Below are positions 17,810 through 28,100 of a DNA stretch of 64,000 nucleotides, one piece after another (position 1 is the stretch's first letter; every line of letters begins with the position of its first letter). Below the pieces are notes generated by a model, which worked only from the letters and a program-made list of their open reading frames with translations, was not told the DNA's origin and did not search any database. The stretch comes from Roseiarcus sp963758335 (GTDB taxonomy: Bacteria; Pseudomonadota; Alphaproteobacteria; Rhizobiales; Beijerinckiaceae), in contig CAVWVF010000001.1 of the NCBI GenBank assembly GCA_963758335.1, positions 1,426,001 to 1,490,000 of the forward strand, written 5' to 3'. Position numbers and translations under genes: made by a program.

Positions 17810-20800
17810 ATGCCGATTTGCGATTCGCGCGTCTTCACGATTCCCCCCGGCGCCCCGTTCCTGCCGACCCTTGCCCGGGCCCTCGTCGACGGCGACCTGA
17901 TCGAGGGCTTTCCCGGCTCGGGCGGGCCGCTCGCGCTTGCGAGCGCCACCATCTTTGTGCCGACCCAGCGTTCCGCCGCCGCGCTCGCCGAGGCGCTGCT
18001 CGCGGCGACCGGGGGCGAGAGCGTCCTTCTGCCGCGAATTGCGCCGCTCGGCGCGTTCGAGCCCGACGAGGCGGCGGCGTTCTTCGATCCGTCCGGCCAG
18101 GAGGCGCCGCGCGCCAACATCCCGCCCGCGGTCGGCGAGCTTGCCCGCCGCCACGCGCTCGCGCTCTTGGTGCGCAAATGGGGGCAGGCGCTCAGCGGCG
18201 CGATCCGCGGCGCCGACGCCGACGGACTTCATTGCGACACCACGGAGCCGGCGCTCGTCGCGTCGAGCCCGGCGCAGGCCTACGCCCTCGCCGCCGATCT
18301 CGCCCAGCTGATCGACGACATGATCATCGAGGGGGTCGACTGGAGACGGCTCGAGACGCTCGCGCCGGAGGAATACGACGTCTACTGGCGCATCACGCTC
18401 GACTTTCTCAAGATCGCCTTCGAGTACTGGCCGGCGTGGCTCAGGGACAACGGCTTCGTTGACCGCGCCAAGCGTGTCGCGCTCATCGTCAACGCCGAAA
18501 TCAACAGCCTGGAGGCCCGCGCGCGGCCCGGCCCGACCATCGTCGCCGGCTCGACCGGCGCGAACCGCGCCACCGCCGAGCTGATCGCCGCGATCGCCCG
18601 CAGCGACAACGGCGCAGTGGTGCTCCCCGCTCTCGACCTTGATCTCGACGAGCGCGCCTGGGCCATGATCGGCGCAAAGGACGACGGGACGCGGGGCCTC
18701 GCCGGCCATCCGCAGGCGCTCCTGCATAGGCTGATCCGGCGCATCGGCGTCGGGCGGGAGGAGGTGCGGACGCTCGGCGCTTCGCCCGCGCCGCTCGCAG
18801 CCCGCGCCGCTTTCCTCAGCGAAGCGCTCCGCCCGGCCAATTCGACCGACAGCTGGCGCGAACGCGACGCGGCGCTGTCGCCCGCAAAGGTCGCCGCCCT
18901 CGACGGCGTCGCGATCATCGTCGCCGATAACGAGACCGAAGAGGCGCTCGCGCTCGCCGTCGCCATGCGCGAAGTCTTGGAGACGCCCGACAAGACCGCC
19001 GCGCTCATCACGCCCGATCGGTCGATCACCCGGCGCGTGTCGGCCGAGCTCGCGCGCTGGGGCGTCGAGGTCGAGGATTCCGCCGGATGCACGCTCGGCC
19101 AGACGGCGGCCGGCGCCCTCGCGCGGCTCGTCCTCATGGCCGCGGTCGACCTGAGGCCGCTCACGATTCAGGCGCTGATCGCCCATCCGTCGGCGCGCTT
19201 CGGCCGCGCGCGCGCCGATTGCGAAGCCGCCGCGCGGGCGCTCGAGCTCGGAATCTTCCGTTCCGCGCCGCTCGCTTCGCTCGACGAACTCGACAAGGCC
19301 TTCGCCGCCGCGCGCGCGGCGGCCGACGACCGGCACGCGCATCCCGCGGTCCGGGCGATCGGCGAGGAGAAGCGCGCCGCCGGCGAAAATCTCATGCGCG
19401 ACCTCGTCGCGGCCCTCGACCCCCTGCGCGCACTTCGCGCCTCGGCTCCTTTACGGGACTGGCTTCTCACGCATCGCGCGGCGCTCGACGCCGTCCTGGC
19501 GGCGCCGGAAGGCGAGCGCCCGCCGCCGCATGGCTTCGAGTCGCTCGCCGCGCTCGTGGACGAGTGGAGCGAGGCGGCGGGCGACGGATTCGAATGTACG
19601 CTCGCCGAATATGCCGCGCTCATCGACGATGCGCTCGCAGGCGTTCGCGCCCCGCCGGCCCCCGGCGGCCACCCGCGCCTCAAGATTCTGGGCCTGCTCG
19701 AGGCGCGCCTGCTCTCGTTTGACCGCGTGCTGCTCGGCGGCGTCGACGAGAAGGTTTGGCCCCCCGCGGTCAACACCGACGCCTTCCTCAATCGGCCGAT
19801 GCGCGCCGCGCTCGGGCTCTCTGCGCCGGAGCGGCGCATCGGGCAGACGGCGCACGATTTCCTCGCCGCGCTCGGCGCGCCCGAGGCGATTCTGAGCCGG
19901 GCCAGGAAGCGCGGCGGCGAGCCGACCGTCGCCTCGCGCTTTCTCCAGCGCATCGGCGCAGCGGGAGGCGCCGATGCGATCCAGGCGGCCGAGCGGCGTG
20001 GGGAGATCTATCTCGGTCATGCCCGCGCGCTCGACCGGCCGGAGACGATCGCGCCGGCCAAGCGGCCGGAGCCGCGTCCGCCGGTCGAGCTGCGCCCACG
20101 CTCGCTCAGCGTGACGAGGATCGAGACCCTGCGGCGCGACCCCTACGCCATCTACGCTGAGCGCATCCTGAGGCTTTCGCCGCTGGAGCCGGTCGAGCGC
20201 GAGCTCGGGGCCCGCGAGGCTGGCGAAGCCTGGCATGGCGCGCTGCAGGATTTCGCGGAAGCCTACCCAGCCGGCGCGTTGCCGCCGAACGCGCGGCGAG
20301 CGCTCGTCCGCCTCGCCCGCGCGCGCTTTGCGACGCTGCTCGATGATCCCACCTTCGAGGGGCTGACCTGGCCCAACATCGAGAAGGCGATCGACTTTGT
20401 CCTCGGTTTCGAGGCCAGGAATCGCAGCGCGATCGAGCGCATCTGGGTCGAGCGCGATGGCGAGATCGTCTTCCGGCTCAAGGACGGCGAGCCGTTCCGA
20501 CTGACCGCGCGCGCCGACCGCATCGACGTGCTCTCGATCGGCGGCGCGACGCTGATCGACTACAAGAGCGGCGCCCCTCCTGGGGTCAACGAGGTGAGGG
20601 CCGGTTTCGCGCCGCAACTGACGCTGGAAGCCGCGATCCTCATGCGCGGCGGTTTCGAGGGCCTCGGGAAGATGGCGCCGGCGCGGGCGCTCTATCTCAA
20701 GCTCGGCGGCCCGGACGGCGGCCTGGAGCGGGACGCGGCCGGCGCGAAGGCCGTCGTCGCTGAGCTCGCCGACAAGCACCTCGCCGAACTCCAGGCTCTG

Positions 20801-20944
20801 CTCGACGCGTTCACCGAGCCGGCTACGCCCTATCTTTCCCGTCCCTTCCCGAAATTCGCGGGCCGCTTCTCCGACTATGACCACCTAGCCCGGGTCAAGG
20901 AATGGTCTGCGACGGACGACGCCGCCGCGGGAGAAGCGCAATGA
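17810..20944 (+). CDS. addB: Double-strand break repair protein AddB
   Basis: AddB is the second subunit of the AddAB helicase-nuclease that resects double-strand breaks for RecA. The N-terminal helicase-like region begins FTIPPGAPFLPTLARAL and FVPTQRSAAALAEALL (a modified P-loop region, as in AddB). The C-terminal PD-(D/E)XK nuclease is visible as SVTRIETLRRDPYAIYAE and LIDYKSGAPP. I see no C-terminal cysteine cluster of the kind that binds Fe-S in Bacillus AddB, which fits alphaproteobacterial AddB. The length (1044 residues) is normal. ATG 17810 follows a repeat-rich intergenic stretch. The stop overlaps addA by 4 nt. Confidence 0.93.
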   Translation: MPICDSRVFTIPPGAPFLPTLARALVDGDLIEGFPGSGGPLALASATIFVPTQRSAAALAEALLAATGGESVLLPRIAPLGAFEPDEAAAFFDPSGQEAPRANIPPAVGELARRHALALLVRKWGQALSGAIRGADADGLHCDTTEPALVASSPAQAYALAADLAQLIDDMIIEGVDWRRLETLAPEEYDVYWRITLDFLKIAFEYWPAWLRDNGFVDRAKRVALIVNAEINSLEARARPGPTIVAGSTGANRATAELIAAIARSDNGAVVLPALDLDLDERAWAMIGAKDDGTRGLAGHPQALLHRLIRRIGVGREEVRTLGASPAPLAARAAFLSEALRPANSTDSWRERDAALSPAKVAALDGVAIIVADNETEEALALAVAMREVLETPDKTAALITPDRSITRRVSAELARWGVEVEDSAGCTLGQTAAGALARLVLMAAVDLRPLTIQALIAHPSARFGRARADCEAAARALELGIFRSAPLASLDELDKAFAAARAAADDRHAHPAVRAIGEEKRAAGENLMRDLVAALDPLRALRASAPLRDWLLTHRAALDAVLAAPEGERPPPHGFESLAALVDEWSEAAGDGFECTLAEYAALIDDALAGVRAPPAPGGHPRLKILGLLEARLLSFDRVLLGGVDEKVWPPAVNTDAFLNRPMRAALGLSAPERRIGQTAHDFLAALGAPEAILSRARKRGGEPTVASRFLQRIGAAGGADAIQAAERRGEIYLGHARALDRPETIAPAKRPEPRPPVELRPRSLSVTRIETLRRDPYAIYAERILRLSPLEPVERELGAREAGEAWHGALQDFAEAYPAGALPPNARRALVRLARARFATLLDDPTFEGLTWPNIEKAIDFVLGFEARNRSAIERIWVERDGEIVFRLKDGEPFRLTARADRIDVLSIGGATLIDYKSGAPPGVNEVRAGFAPQLTLEAAILMRGGFEGLGKMAPARALYLKLGGPDGGLERDAAGAKAVVAELADKHLAELQALLDAFTEPATPYLSRPFPKFAGRFSDYDHLARVKEWSATDDAAAGEAQ

Positions 20945-23900
20945 GCCGCCAATTCGCCATTCCCGATGCGCTGCGCCGGGCGCAAGCGACCGCGTCGGAC
21001 CCGTCCACCTCCGCGTGGGTTTCGGCCAACGCCGGCAGCGGCAAGACGCACGTCCTGATCCAGCGCGTGCTGCGGCTCTTGCTCAAGGGCGCGCCGCCGG
21101 CGCAGATCCTCGGCCTCACCTTCACCAAGGCCGCCGCCGGCAACATGGCGAGCCGCATCTTCAGGACTCTGTCCGACTGGACGAGCCTCGACGACGAGGC
21201 GCTGACCGCGGCGATCGTCGAGTGCGGCGCGGGGACGCCCGGCCCGGCAGAGCGCAAGTTCGCGCGGCAATTGTTCGCCCGCACCATTGAGACGCCGGGC
21301 GGGCTCAAGATCCAGACCTTGCACGCCTTCTGCGAACGGCTCTTGCAGCTCTTTCCGTTCGAGGCCAACGTCCCGGCGCACTTCAAGGTGATCGACGAGC
21401 GCGAGGCGGAGGAACTGATCGACGAGGCGCGCGATCGCGCGATCGCAGCCTTCGAAGCTGCCTCCGAGACCGCCGAGGCGCTCGACTTCGTGGCGCGCGA
21501 AGCCGGCGCCTTCAACTTCGACGTGCTGATCGGCGAGGCGCTGGCCTATGCCGAGACATTCGCGGCCTTCGACGATTCAGCCACGTTTGCCGCCGCGTTG
21601 CGCGCCCGGCTCGACCTGGCGTCGGAGACGACGACCGCGAGCGTCGAGGCCGAGATGCTCGGCGGCGACATCGGGCGCAGGCGTCGGCAGGCCTGGGCGC
21701 AGGCGCTCGACGCCGGCAAGACCAAGGACCAGGAATGCGCGGCAAAGCTTCGCGCGGCGGACGAGGAAACCGACCCTGCGGCGCGCATCGAGGCTCTGCT
21801 CGACGCCTTCTTCACCAAGGGCGGCGAGCCGCGCGGCGGAGAGAAGGGCCACCTGACGACGCACGGACTGCGGGTCGACTTTCCCCGCCTCGAGGAAAGT
21901 CTCCATCGCGAGCAGGACCGCCTGATCGCGTTGCGCGACAAGCGGCGCGCCGCTGAGACCCTCGAGCGCAGCGAGGCCTTGTTTGGCGTCGCCCAGGCGA
22001 TCCTTTCGACCTTCGCCAGAGCCAAGGTCGAGCGCGGCGCGCTCGACTTCGACGACCAGATCAGGCTGGCGCTCGCCCTGGTGGAGCGGTCCAGCGCCAC
22101 CTGGGTGCTGCACAAGCTCGACTACGGGCTCGATCACCTGCTGGTCGACGAGGCGCAGGACACCTCCGCCGAGCAGTGGCGGGTCGTCGCCGGCCTGACG
22201 GCGGAGTTCTTCGCAGGCGCGAGCGCGCGTTCGGCCAGGCGGACCGTGTTCGCGGTCGGCGACGAGAAGCAGTCGATTTTCTCCTTCCAGGGCGCGGCGC
22301 CGGAGAAATTCGCCGAAATGAGGCGCTTCTTCGAGAAGCGCCACCGCGAAGCGAAGCGGCCGTTCGAGACCGTGCCGCTCAACTTCTCCTTTCGCTCGGC
22401 GCCTTCCATTCTGGCCGCGGTCGACAAGACGTTCGAGTCGGAGGAGGCCTGTCGGGGAATGGCGGCGGAAGGCGAGCCGCACCCGGTTCACGAGGCGATC
22501 CGCCGCGAGATGAACGGAGTCGTTGAGCTGTGGCCGACGGTCAAGCCCGTGGAGGCGCCCGATCCGGGGGACTGGCGGATGCCGCTCGATGCGCCCACGC
22601 GCTACGATCCGCCGGTCGTTCTCGCAGGGCGGATCGCCGAGACGATCGACGCATGGCTCAAACCCGATTCTCGCGAGCGCGTCGTCGACGAAAGGACCGG
22701 CGCCGCTCGGCGCATCCGGCCGGGCGACGTGATGATCCTGGTGCGCAGCCGCAATGCGCTCTTCGAGGCGATGATCCGTGCGCTGAAGACGAAGCGCGTG
22801 AAAGTCGCCGGGGCCGACCGCCTGAGGCTGCGCGAGCACATTGCGGTGATGGACCTCATCGCCGCAGGCCGTGCGGCGCTCACGCCGGACGACGACCTGA
22901 CGCTCGCCTGCGTCCTCAAGTCGCCCCTGATCGGACTCGGCGAGGACGATCTCTTCAGGCTCGCCGCGGGCCGCCGGGGGCCGCTTGCGTCGGCCGTAGC
23001 GGCGTCGCCCTATGGCCGCGCGCGAGAGGCCGCCAGCAGGCTTGCAGTCTGGCGCGATCGAGCCAGGACTCTGACGCCATACGCCTTCTACGCGAGGCTT
23101 CTCGGCGAAGAGGGAGGCAGGAAGGCGCTGCTGTCGCAACTCGGGCCCGACGCAGCCGATCCGATCGACGAGTTCCTGGCGCTGGCGCTCGATCACGAGC
23201 AGGGCGAAGCGCCCTCGCTCACGCTCTTTCTCGCCGAGATCGAGGCGACCGACGCGGCGATCAAGCGCGACATGGAGGCTGAAAGCGACGGGGTGCGCGT
23301 GTTGACGGTCCACGCAAGCAAGGGCCTCGAAGCGCCGATCGTCTTTCTGCCCGACACCTGCGGGGCGCCGGACGGCCGGCACGACCCGAAGCTCCTGCGG
23401 CTCGCTCCCGCGCAGCCGGGCGACCCGCCGCTGTTCGCCTGGAGCCGGAAAGCCGCGGAGGACTGCGAAGCCGTCGCTCGGGCGCGGACCGACAGGCGCG
23501 AGGCGGAAGCGGGCGAGCACCGCCGCCTGCTCTACGTTGCGATGACCCGGGCGGCGCAGCGTCTCATTGTCACAGGCTTCGAGAACTCGAAGGGCCGCGC
23601 GGTAGGATGCTGGCACGATCTTGTCCGCACCGGGCTCGCGGATTCGATGATGCCGTTCCCCGCCTTTTGGGGAGACGGAGACACGATCCTGCGCTTTGGC
23701 GAAGGGCTTACGGCGGAAGACGAGGGGCAGGCGCTCGGGCCGACGAATCGTGTCGAGCTCCCCGCATGGCTCCGGACGAGAGCCGCTCCCGAGGCCGCCC
23801 CAAGGGCGCTGCGACCCTCCGGGGCAGGCGGCGCCGGAGAAGGCGGGCGCATCCTCGAGGGACGGCTTGTCCATGCGCTCCTGCAGGCGCTGCCTGAGGT

Positions 23901-24360
23901 CCCGTCGGCCGGCCGATCCGCTGCGGCGGAGGCTTATCTCAACGCGCATGGCGGCTCTCTCGCCGAGGAGGCGCGGGCTGCGATCGCGGCTCGGGTCGCC
24001 GCGGTCATGGCAGCGCCGCAGCTCGCCGATTTGTTCGGGCCCGGCTCCCGCGGCGAGGTCGCTCTGGCCGGAGTCCTGCGCCGGCCCGGGCGAGCCGATA
24101 TGCGCTACAGCGGCCGCCTCGACCGCATGCTAGCGACCGACGAGGCCATCCTGATCGTCGACTTCAAGCTCGGCCCGGCGCCCAGCCGTCCCTCGCCTGC
24201 CCACGTCGCCCAGCTTGCCGTCTATCGCGCCGCTTTGCGGCCGCTCTATCCCTCACTGCCGGTGCGCGCCGCGCTCGTCTATCTCGACGGACCGACGTTG
24301 CTGCACATCAAAGACGCCGAGCTGGAGGCCGCTCTCGACACGGCTGTGGCGGCCGGATGA
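20941..24360 (+). CDS. addA: Helicase-nuclease subunit AddA
   Basis: AddA is a UvrD-type superfamily 1 helicase fused to a RecB-like nuclease and works with AddB. Motif I is VSANAGSGKTHVLIQR, motif II LLVDEAQDTS, motif III VFAVGDEKQSIFSFQGA. The late motifs include VLTVHASKGLEAPIVFLPD and RRLLYVAMTRAAQR. The nuclease site is YSGRLDRML ... ILIVDFKLG. It has 1139 residues from ATG 20941, which overlaps the addB stop (ATGA). The 6.5-kb addB-addA unit shows no indel. Confidence 0.95.
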   Translation: MSRQFAIPDALRRAQATASDPSTSAWVSANAGSGKTHVLIQRVLRLLLKGAPPAQILGLTFTKAAAGNMASRIFRTLSDWTSLDDEALTAAIVECGAGTPGPAERKFARQLFARTIETPGGLKIQTLHAFCERLLQLFPFEANVPAHFKVIDEREAEELIDEARDRAIAAFEAASETAEALDFVAREAGAFNFDVLIGEALAYAETFAAFDDSATFAAALRARLDLASETTTASVEAEMLGGDIGRRRRQAWAQALDAGKTKDQECAAKLRAADEETDPAARIEALLDAFFTKGGEPRGGEKGHLTTHGLRVDFPRLEESLHREQDRLIALRDKRRAAETLERSEALFGVAQAILSTFARAKVERGALDFDDQIRLALALVERSSATWVLHKLDYGLDHLLVDEAQDTSAEQWRVVAGLTAEFFAGASARSARRTVFAVGDEKQSIFSFQGAAPEKFAEMRRFFEKRHREAKRPFETVPLNFSFRSAPSILAAVDKTFESEEACRGMAAEGEPHPVHEAIRREMNGVVELWPTVKPVEAPDPGDWRMPLDAPTRYDPPVVLAGRIAETIDAWLKPDSRERVVDERTGAARRIRPGDVMILVRSRNALFEAMIRALKTKRVKVAGADRLRLREHIAVMDLIAAGRAALTPDDDLTLACVLKSPLIGLGEDDLFRLAAGRRGPLASAVAASPYGRAREAASRLAVWRDRARTLTPYAFYARLLGEEGGRKALLSQLGPDAADPIDEFLALALDHEQGEAPSLTLFLAEIEATDAAIKRDMEAESDGVRVLTVHASKGLEAPIVFLPDTCGAPDGRHDPKLLRLAPAQPGDPPLFAWSRKAAEDCEAVARARTDRREAEAGEHRRLLYVAMTRAAQRLIVTGFENSKGRAVGCWHDLVRTGLADSMMPFPAFWGDGDTILRFGEGLTAEDEGQALGPTNRVELPAWLRTRAAPEAAPRALRPSGAGGAGEGGRILEGRLVHALLQALPEVPSAGRSAAAEAYLNAHGGSLAEEARAAIAARVAAVMAAPQLADLFGPGSRGEVALAGVLRRPGRADMRYSGRLDRMLATDEAILIVDFKLGPAPSRPSPAHVAQLAVYRAALRPLYPSLPVRAALVYLDGPTLLHIKDAELEAALDTAVAAG

Positions 24361-24455
24361 CAAGGCGGCCCCCGAATCGCGCTTCTTTTGCCACAGTCAA
24401 GCAGGAAAAGAGTTGCCTTGATAACGTCGCATTTCCTCGTCAGGTTCCGGCCGCG

Positions 24456-25796
24456 ATGACGAGCGGAGACGTCAGGGCGGGCGCCCGGATTATTGAAACT
24501 GACCCTACGGAAGGGACGTTGCGGAAGGGCCCGCAGCTGTTGGGCGTCTGCGCTCTAGCTGGCGTGGCGGCGGGGTTTTTCCTTTCCTGTCAGGCGGATG
24601 CGGCGGCGCAGTCTCCTTCCGGCATGGTTCGCTACAACCACCCCGTCTATCACAACGGGAAACGCGTGCTTTGGCACGGGGCTTGGCGCGGCAAACTCGG
24701 CCATGAAGGCGCCCGAACGGCGCCAGCCAAAGCCGCAATTGCCGAGAAACCCGCCCCGGCGCCGCAGACCTCCGCCGCCAAATCGGCGCCCCAGTCCGAG
24801 CCCGCGAAGCCGTTTTCGATCATCGCAGACGGCGACGACCTCGCGGCTGGCCGCATGGCGAAGGATTTCGCCGAGGTTCTCAACGACAAAGGCGCCGCCG
24901 GGCGCGCCATCGTCGGACCGACATCCCCCACCGGAATCGCCAAGGTGATGCGGACGGACCTGGCGGATTTCGCCATCGTCCCGTTCGACACGCTCTCAGT
25001 CGGCGCCAAATATGCGCCGGACTGGCCCCAGCGCGCGCCAATCGTGGCCCGCCTCGCCCCCGAGACGATCGAAATCATCGCGTCGAAAGATGTGAAATCG
25101 GTCGGCGACCTTCAAGGGAAGGTTGTGAGCTTCGGCGACCCCGACAGTGCGACGGGCATTTCCGCCAGGCTTTTGTTCTCGAGGCTCGGGGTTACGGTCA
25201 ATCCGGCCTATGAGCCGCTGACCGAAGCGCTTGACGCGCTTTCGGCCGGCAAGCGTGGCGCCGTCGTCGTGCTTGGCGCCAAGGAGGCGCACGCTCTCGA
25301 TGGTTTCGGCGCGAACGGCGGCTATCACGTCGTCGCCGTCCCCTGGACGCCGGAGTTGGAGCAGGTCTACGCCCCGGCGCGCGTGGCCGCCGCCGATCGC
25401 CCGAACCTCGTCGCCGCCAACGATTCCGTGGAGACTGTCGCCGAGCCGATGGCGCTGATCGCGCTCGACGCGACGGCCGGCTCGCCGCGCGCCGATGCGC
25501 TCGGGCGCACGGCCCGCGCTTTCTTCGACAGTTATGACGCCTTCCTGTCCGCAGATCGCGACAATCATTGGCGCGACGTCAATCTCGCCGCCGACCCGTC
25601 CATGCCGAGCGCGGCTTGGCAGCGGCTTGCGGCGGCGCAAGGATGGCTCGACGAACGCAAAACCTCGGCCGACGCCTCGCTCGACGCGTTCCGCGCTTCG
25701 GCGAAAACGGCGGCCGACGCCAACGGAGGACCGAAAGCCGAGGATTCCGATCGGCTTTATGAGGATCTCACGCGCTGGCGCGGTTTGATGCAGTAG
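24456..25796 (+). CDS. TAXI-like periplasmic solute-binding protein
   Basis: A hydrophobic N-terminal segment (LLGVCALAGVAAGFFLSC) should anchor or export the protein. A Pro/Ala-rich linker follows, then a binding-protein fold resembling the TAXI subfamily of TRAP transporter receptors (FSIIADGDDLAAGRMAKDFAEVLN, KVMRTDLADFAIVPFDTL, VGDLQGKVVSFGDPDSATG). No TRAP membrane subunits are nearby, so the transporter partner is unknown and the protein may serve in sensing. The start is uncertain (ATG 24456; the frame is open from 24357). It is followed 19 bases later by the Sel1-like gene, probably in one transcript. Confidence 0.6.
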   Translation: MTSGDVRAGARIIETDPTEGTLRKGPQLLGVCALAGVAAGFFLSCQADAAAQSPSGMVRYNHPVYHNGKRVLWHGAWRGKLGHEGARTAPAKAAIAEKPAPAPQTSAAKSAPQSEPAKPFSIIADGDDLAAGRMAKDFAEVLNDKGAAGRAIVGPTSPTGIAKVMRTDLADFAIVPFDTLSVGAKYAPDWPQRAPIVARLAPETIEIIASKDVKSVGDLQGKVVSFGDPDSATGISARLLFSRLGVTVNPAYEPLTEALDALSAGKRGAVVVLGAKEAHALDGFGANGGYHVVAVPWTPELEQVYAPARVAAADRPNLVAANDSVETVAEPMALIALDATAGSPRADALGRTARAFFDSYDAFLSADRDNHWRDVNLAADPSMPSAAWQRLAAAQGWLDERKTSADASLDAFRASAKTAADANGGPKAEDSDRLYEDLTRWRGLMQ

Positions 25797-25815
25797 AGGA
25801 GGACTCGCCCTGCCC

Positions 25816-26358
25816 ATGCTGTGGAAAATCGTCGCCGGCCTAGTCGCCGGCTGCTTCGCCGGAGCGCTGGTCGTTGCGTTCTTGCCCCGCATCCAACCGT
25901 CCGCCGCTTCCCGGAGAGCGGCGGTCGAGCAGCCGGTGTTCGTGGCGCAGCCAGTCGTCCCCGCCAAGCAAAAGTCGGCCGGGGTCGCCCATCCGATCGC
26001 CAGGGAAGCGATCAACAAACTCGCCAACGCGCTGCGCGGGCCATCCATGGAGAGCGGGCAGATTGTGTCGCTTTCGATCCCGATCGACGACGCGCGCCGT
26101 CTGTGCGCCGAGGGCCTCGTCGCCTTCGCAAAGGGCGACATCGCGATGGCGCGGGCGTTCCTCAAGCGCGCCGCCGAAGGCGGCGACGCCAGGGCGCTGA
26201 TGGCGCTCGGCGACACTTACGATCCCGCCACGCTCACACGCCTCGGCGCGGTCGGACTCAATGGCGACGAGGCCACGGCGCGCAGCTATTATTCGCGCGC
26301 GCTCGCCGCCGGCGTCGGCGGAGCGCGCGAACGCATCGCCGCGCTGGCCGCCAAGTAA
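25816..26358 (+). CDS. Membrane-anchored Sel1/TPR-like protein
   Basis: The N-terminal segment LWKIVAGLVAGCFAGALVVAFLP is a single membrane anchor. After a spacer, residues from about 95 form helical repeats of the Sel1 type (GDIAMARAFLKRAAEGGDARALMALGDTYDP, then DEATARSYYSRALAAGVGGARERI). Such proteins usually act as scaffolds; no partner can be named. It probably shares a transcript with the upstream TAXI-like gene. The transcript would end at the strong hairpin at 26392-26421. Confidence 0.65.
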   Translation: MLWKIVAGLVAGCFAGALVVAFLPRIQPSAASRRAAVEQPVFVAQPVVPAKQKSAGVAHPIAREAINKLANALRGPSMESGQIVSLSIPIDDARRLCAEGLVAFAKGDIAMARAFLKRAAEGGDARALMALGDTYDPATLTRLGAVGLNGDEATARSYYSRALAAGVGGARERIAALAAK

Positions 26359-26391
26359 TCCCGCGCGGGCGGGGCCCGCGACGAGAAGGCC

Positions 26392-26421
26392 GGGGCCGGG
26401 CGGATCGCTCCGCCCGGCCCC
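26392..26421. terminator. Strong hairpin between convergent genes
   Basis: A perfect 13-bp stem (ggggccgggcgga / tccgcccggcccc) with a tcgc loop lies between the convergent Sel1-like gene and pckA. It has no U tract, so it may end transcription in both directions only partly or act as an mRNA 3' barrier. Confidence 0.6.
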
Positions 26422-26486
26422 ACTCGTGTCCGACTGTCCGCGTCGGGCGGCGCTAGGGCAAGATCCCTCGCCCTGCGCCCGAAGGC

Positions 26487-28100
26487 TCACGCCAGGGCGA
26501 TGCGCGGCGCCGGAGCGGCCTTGCGGACATGCTCGTCGGTGTGCTCCTCGAACTTCCTGAAATTGTCGCGGAACATCTGCACGAGACGGCCCGCGGTTTC
26601 GGCGAACTCGCCCTTGCTCCGCCAGGTCCGGATCGGATCGAGGATGTGCGGCTCGACGCCGGGCACCTGCTCCGGCACGGCGAGGCCGAAATGCGGATCG
26701 GTTCGGAAAGCGGCTTTGTGCAGCGAGCCGTCGAGCGCGGCCGAAAGCAGCCGGCGGGTCACGCGGATCGGCATGCGGCGGCCGACGCCGACCTTGCCGC
26801 CCGTCCAGCCGGTGTTGAGCAGCCAGCAGTCGACGTGATGCCTCCCGACGAGGTCGCGCAGCATATTGCCGTAGACCGTCGGGTGGAGCGGCATGAACGG
26901 CGCGCCAAAGCAGGTCGAGAACGTCGCCTGCGGCTCGGTGACCCCTTTCTCCGTGCCCGCGACCTTGGCGGTGTAGCCGCTGAGGAAGTGATACATCGCC
27001 TGCGCCGGATCGAGCTTGGCGATCGGCGGGAGCACGCCGAAGGCGTCGCAGGTCAACATGATGACGTTGTTCGGCTGTCCGGCCCGCCCGGTCGTCGACG
27101 CATTGACGATGTAATGCAGCGGATAAGCGATGCGGGTGTTCTCGGTCTTCGAGTCGTCGTCGAAGTCGGGAACGCGAAGCTCGGGATCGAGCTTTACATT
27201 CTCCATCACCGTGCCGAAGCGCTCCGTCGTCGAATAGATCTCGGGCTCAGCCTCGCGCGACAGCTTGATCGCCTTCGCGTAGCAGCCGCCCTCGAAATTG
27301 AACACGCCGCCCTTGCCCCAACCGTGCTCGTCGTCTCCGATGAGCGTGCGGTGCGGATCGGCGGAGAGCGTGGTCTTGCCGGTGCCGGAAAGGCCGAAGA
27401 AGATCGCCGTGTCGCCATCCTTGCCGGTATTGGCCGAGCAATGCATCGGCATGACGTGCTGCGGCGGCAGGACATAGTTCAGATAGGTGAAGACCGACTT
27501 CTTCATCTCGCCGGCGTAGCTCGATCCGCCGATCAGGATGATCCTGCGGGTGAAGTCGCAAGCGATGACCGTTTCGCTCCGGACGCCGTGACGCTTCGGG
27601 TCAGCCTTGAAGGACGGCATGTCGAGGATGGTCAGGTCGGGAACGAAGGCGGCGATGTCCTCGGCCGGCGGGCGAATGAGCAGGTTGCGGATGAACAGAG
27701 AGTGCCAAGCGTATTCGGTGAAGACGCGCGTCTTGACGCGGAAGGCCGGGTCTGCCCCGCCGTAGAGATCCTGCGCGAACAGGGTCTCGCCCTTGGCGTG
27801 GGCGAGGAAGTCGGCGAGCAGGACGTCGAAATGCTCGATCGACAAGGGAATGTTGTTGTCCCACCAGACGATCAGATCGGTGTTGGCGTCGCGGACGATG
27901 AATTTGTCCTTCGGGCTTCTCCCGGTGTGGACGCCGGTATCGGCGACAAGCGGTCCGTGCTCGGCGATGTGCGCCTCGTGCCGCTGCAGGGCGTGCTCGT
28001 AAAGCTTCGGCGCGCCGAGGTTCCAATTGACGCCCGCCAAGTCGCGAAACCCGAACCGATCCGCCCCGAAGGTGGGGTTGTCAGCGCCTGTTTCGATCAT
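26487..28100 (-). CDS. pckA: Phosphoenolpyruvate carboxykinase (ATP)
   Basis: PckA converts oxaloacetate and ATP to PEP, CO2 and ADP, the first step of gluconeogenesis. The start MIETGADNPTFGADRFGFRD is typical of alphaproteobacterial PckA. Substrate and nucleotide motifs are visible: HTGRSPKDKF, the kinase loop FGLSGTGKTTLSAD and LIGDDEHGWG. At 537 residues it is of normal length. ATG 28100 has GGGAGGG upstream. It stands alone with its own promoter region and is intact. Confidence 0.96.
   Translation of the reverse strand: MIETGADNPTFGADRFGFRDLAGVNWNLGAPKLYEHALQRHEAHIAEHGPLVADTGVHTGRSPKDKFIVRDANTDLIVWWDNNIPLSIEHFDVLLADFLAHAKGETLFAQDLYGGADPAFRVKTRVFTEYAWHSLFIRNLLIRPPAEDIAAFVPDLTILDMPSFKADPKRHGVRSETVIACDFTRRIILIGGSSYAGEMKKSVFTYLNYVLPPQHVMPMHCSANTGKDGDTAIFFGLSGTGKTTLSADPHRTLIGDDEHGWGKGGVFNFEGGCYAKAIKLSREAEPEIYSTTERFGTVMENVKLDPELRVPDFDDDSKTENTRIAYPLHYIVNASTTGRAGQPNNVIMLTCDAFGVLPPIAKLDPAQAMYHFLSGYTAKVAGTEKGVTEPQATFSTCFGAPFMPLHPTVYGNMLRDLVGRHHVDCWLLNTGWTGGKVGVGRRMPIRVTRRLLSAALDGSLHKAAFRTDPHFGLAVPEQVPGVEPHILDPIRTWRSKGEFAETAGRLVQMFRDNFRKFEEHTDEHVRKAAPAPRIALA

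Noticed and set aside
21577..23949. 790-residue minus-strand frame opposite addA
   Set aside because: It is a shadow of the addA coding frame with no ribosome site or family match. The same holds for the long antisense frames at 941-2158, 17759-19342, 19451-20884, 26529-28229 and 44521-46002.
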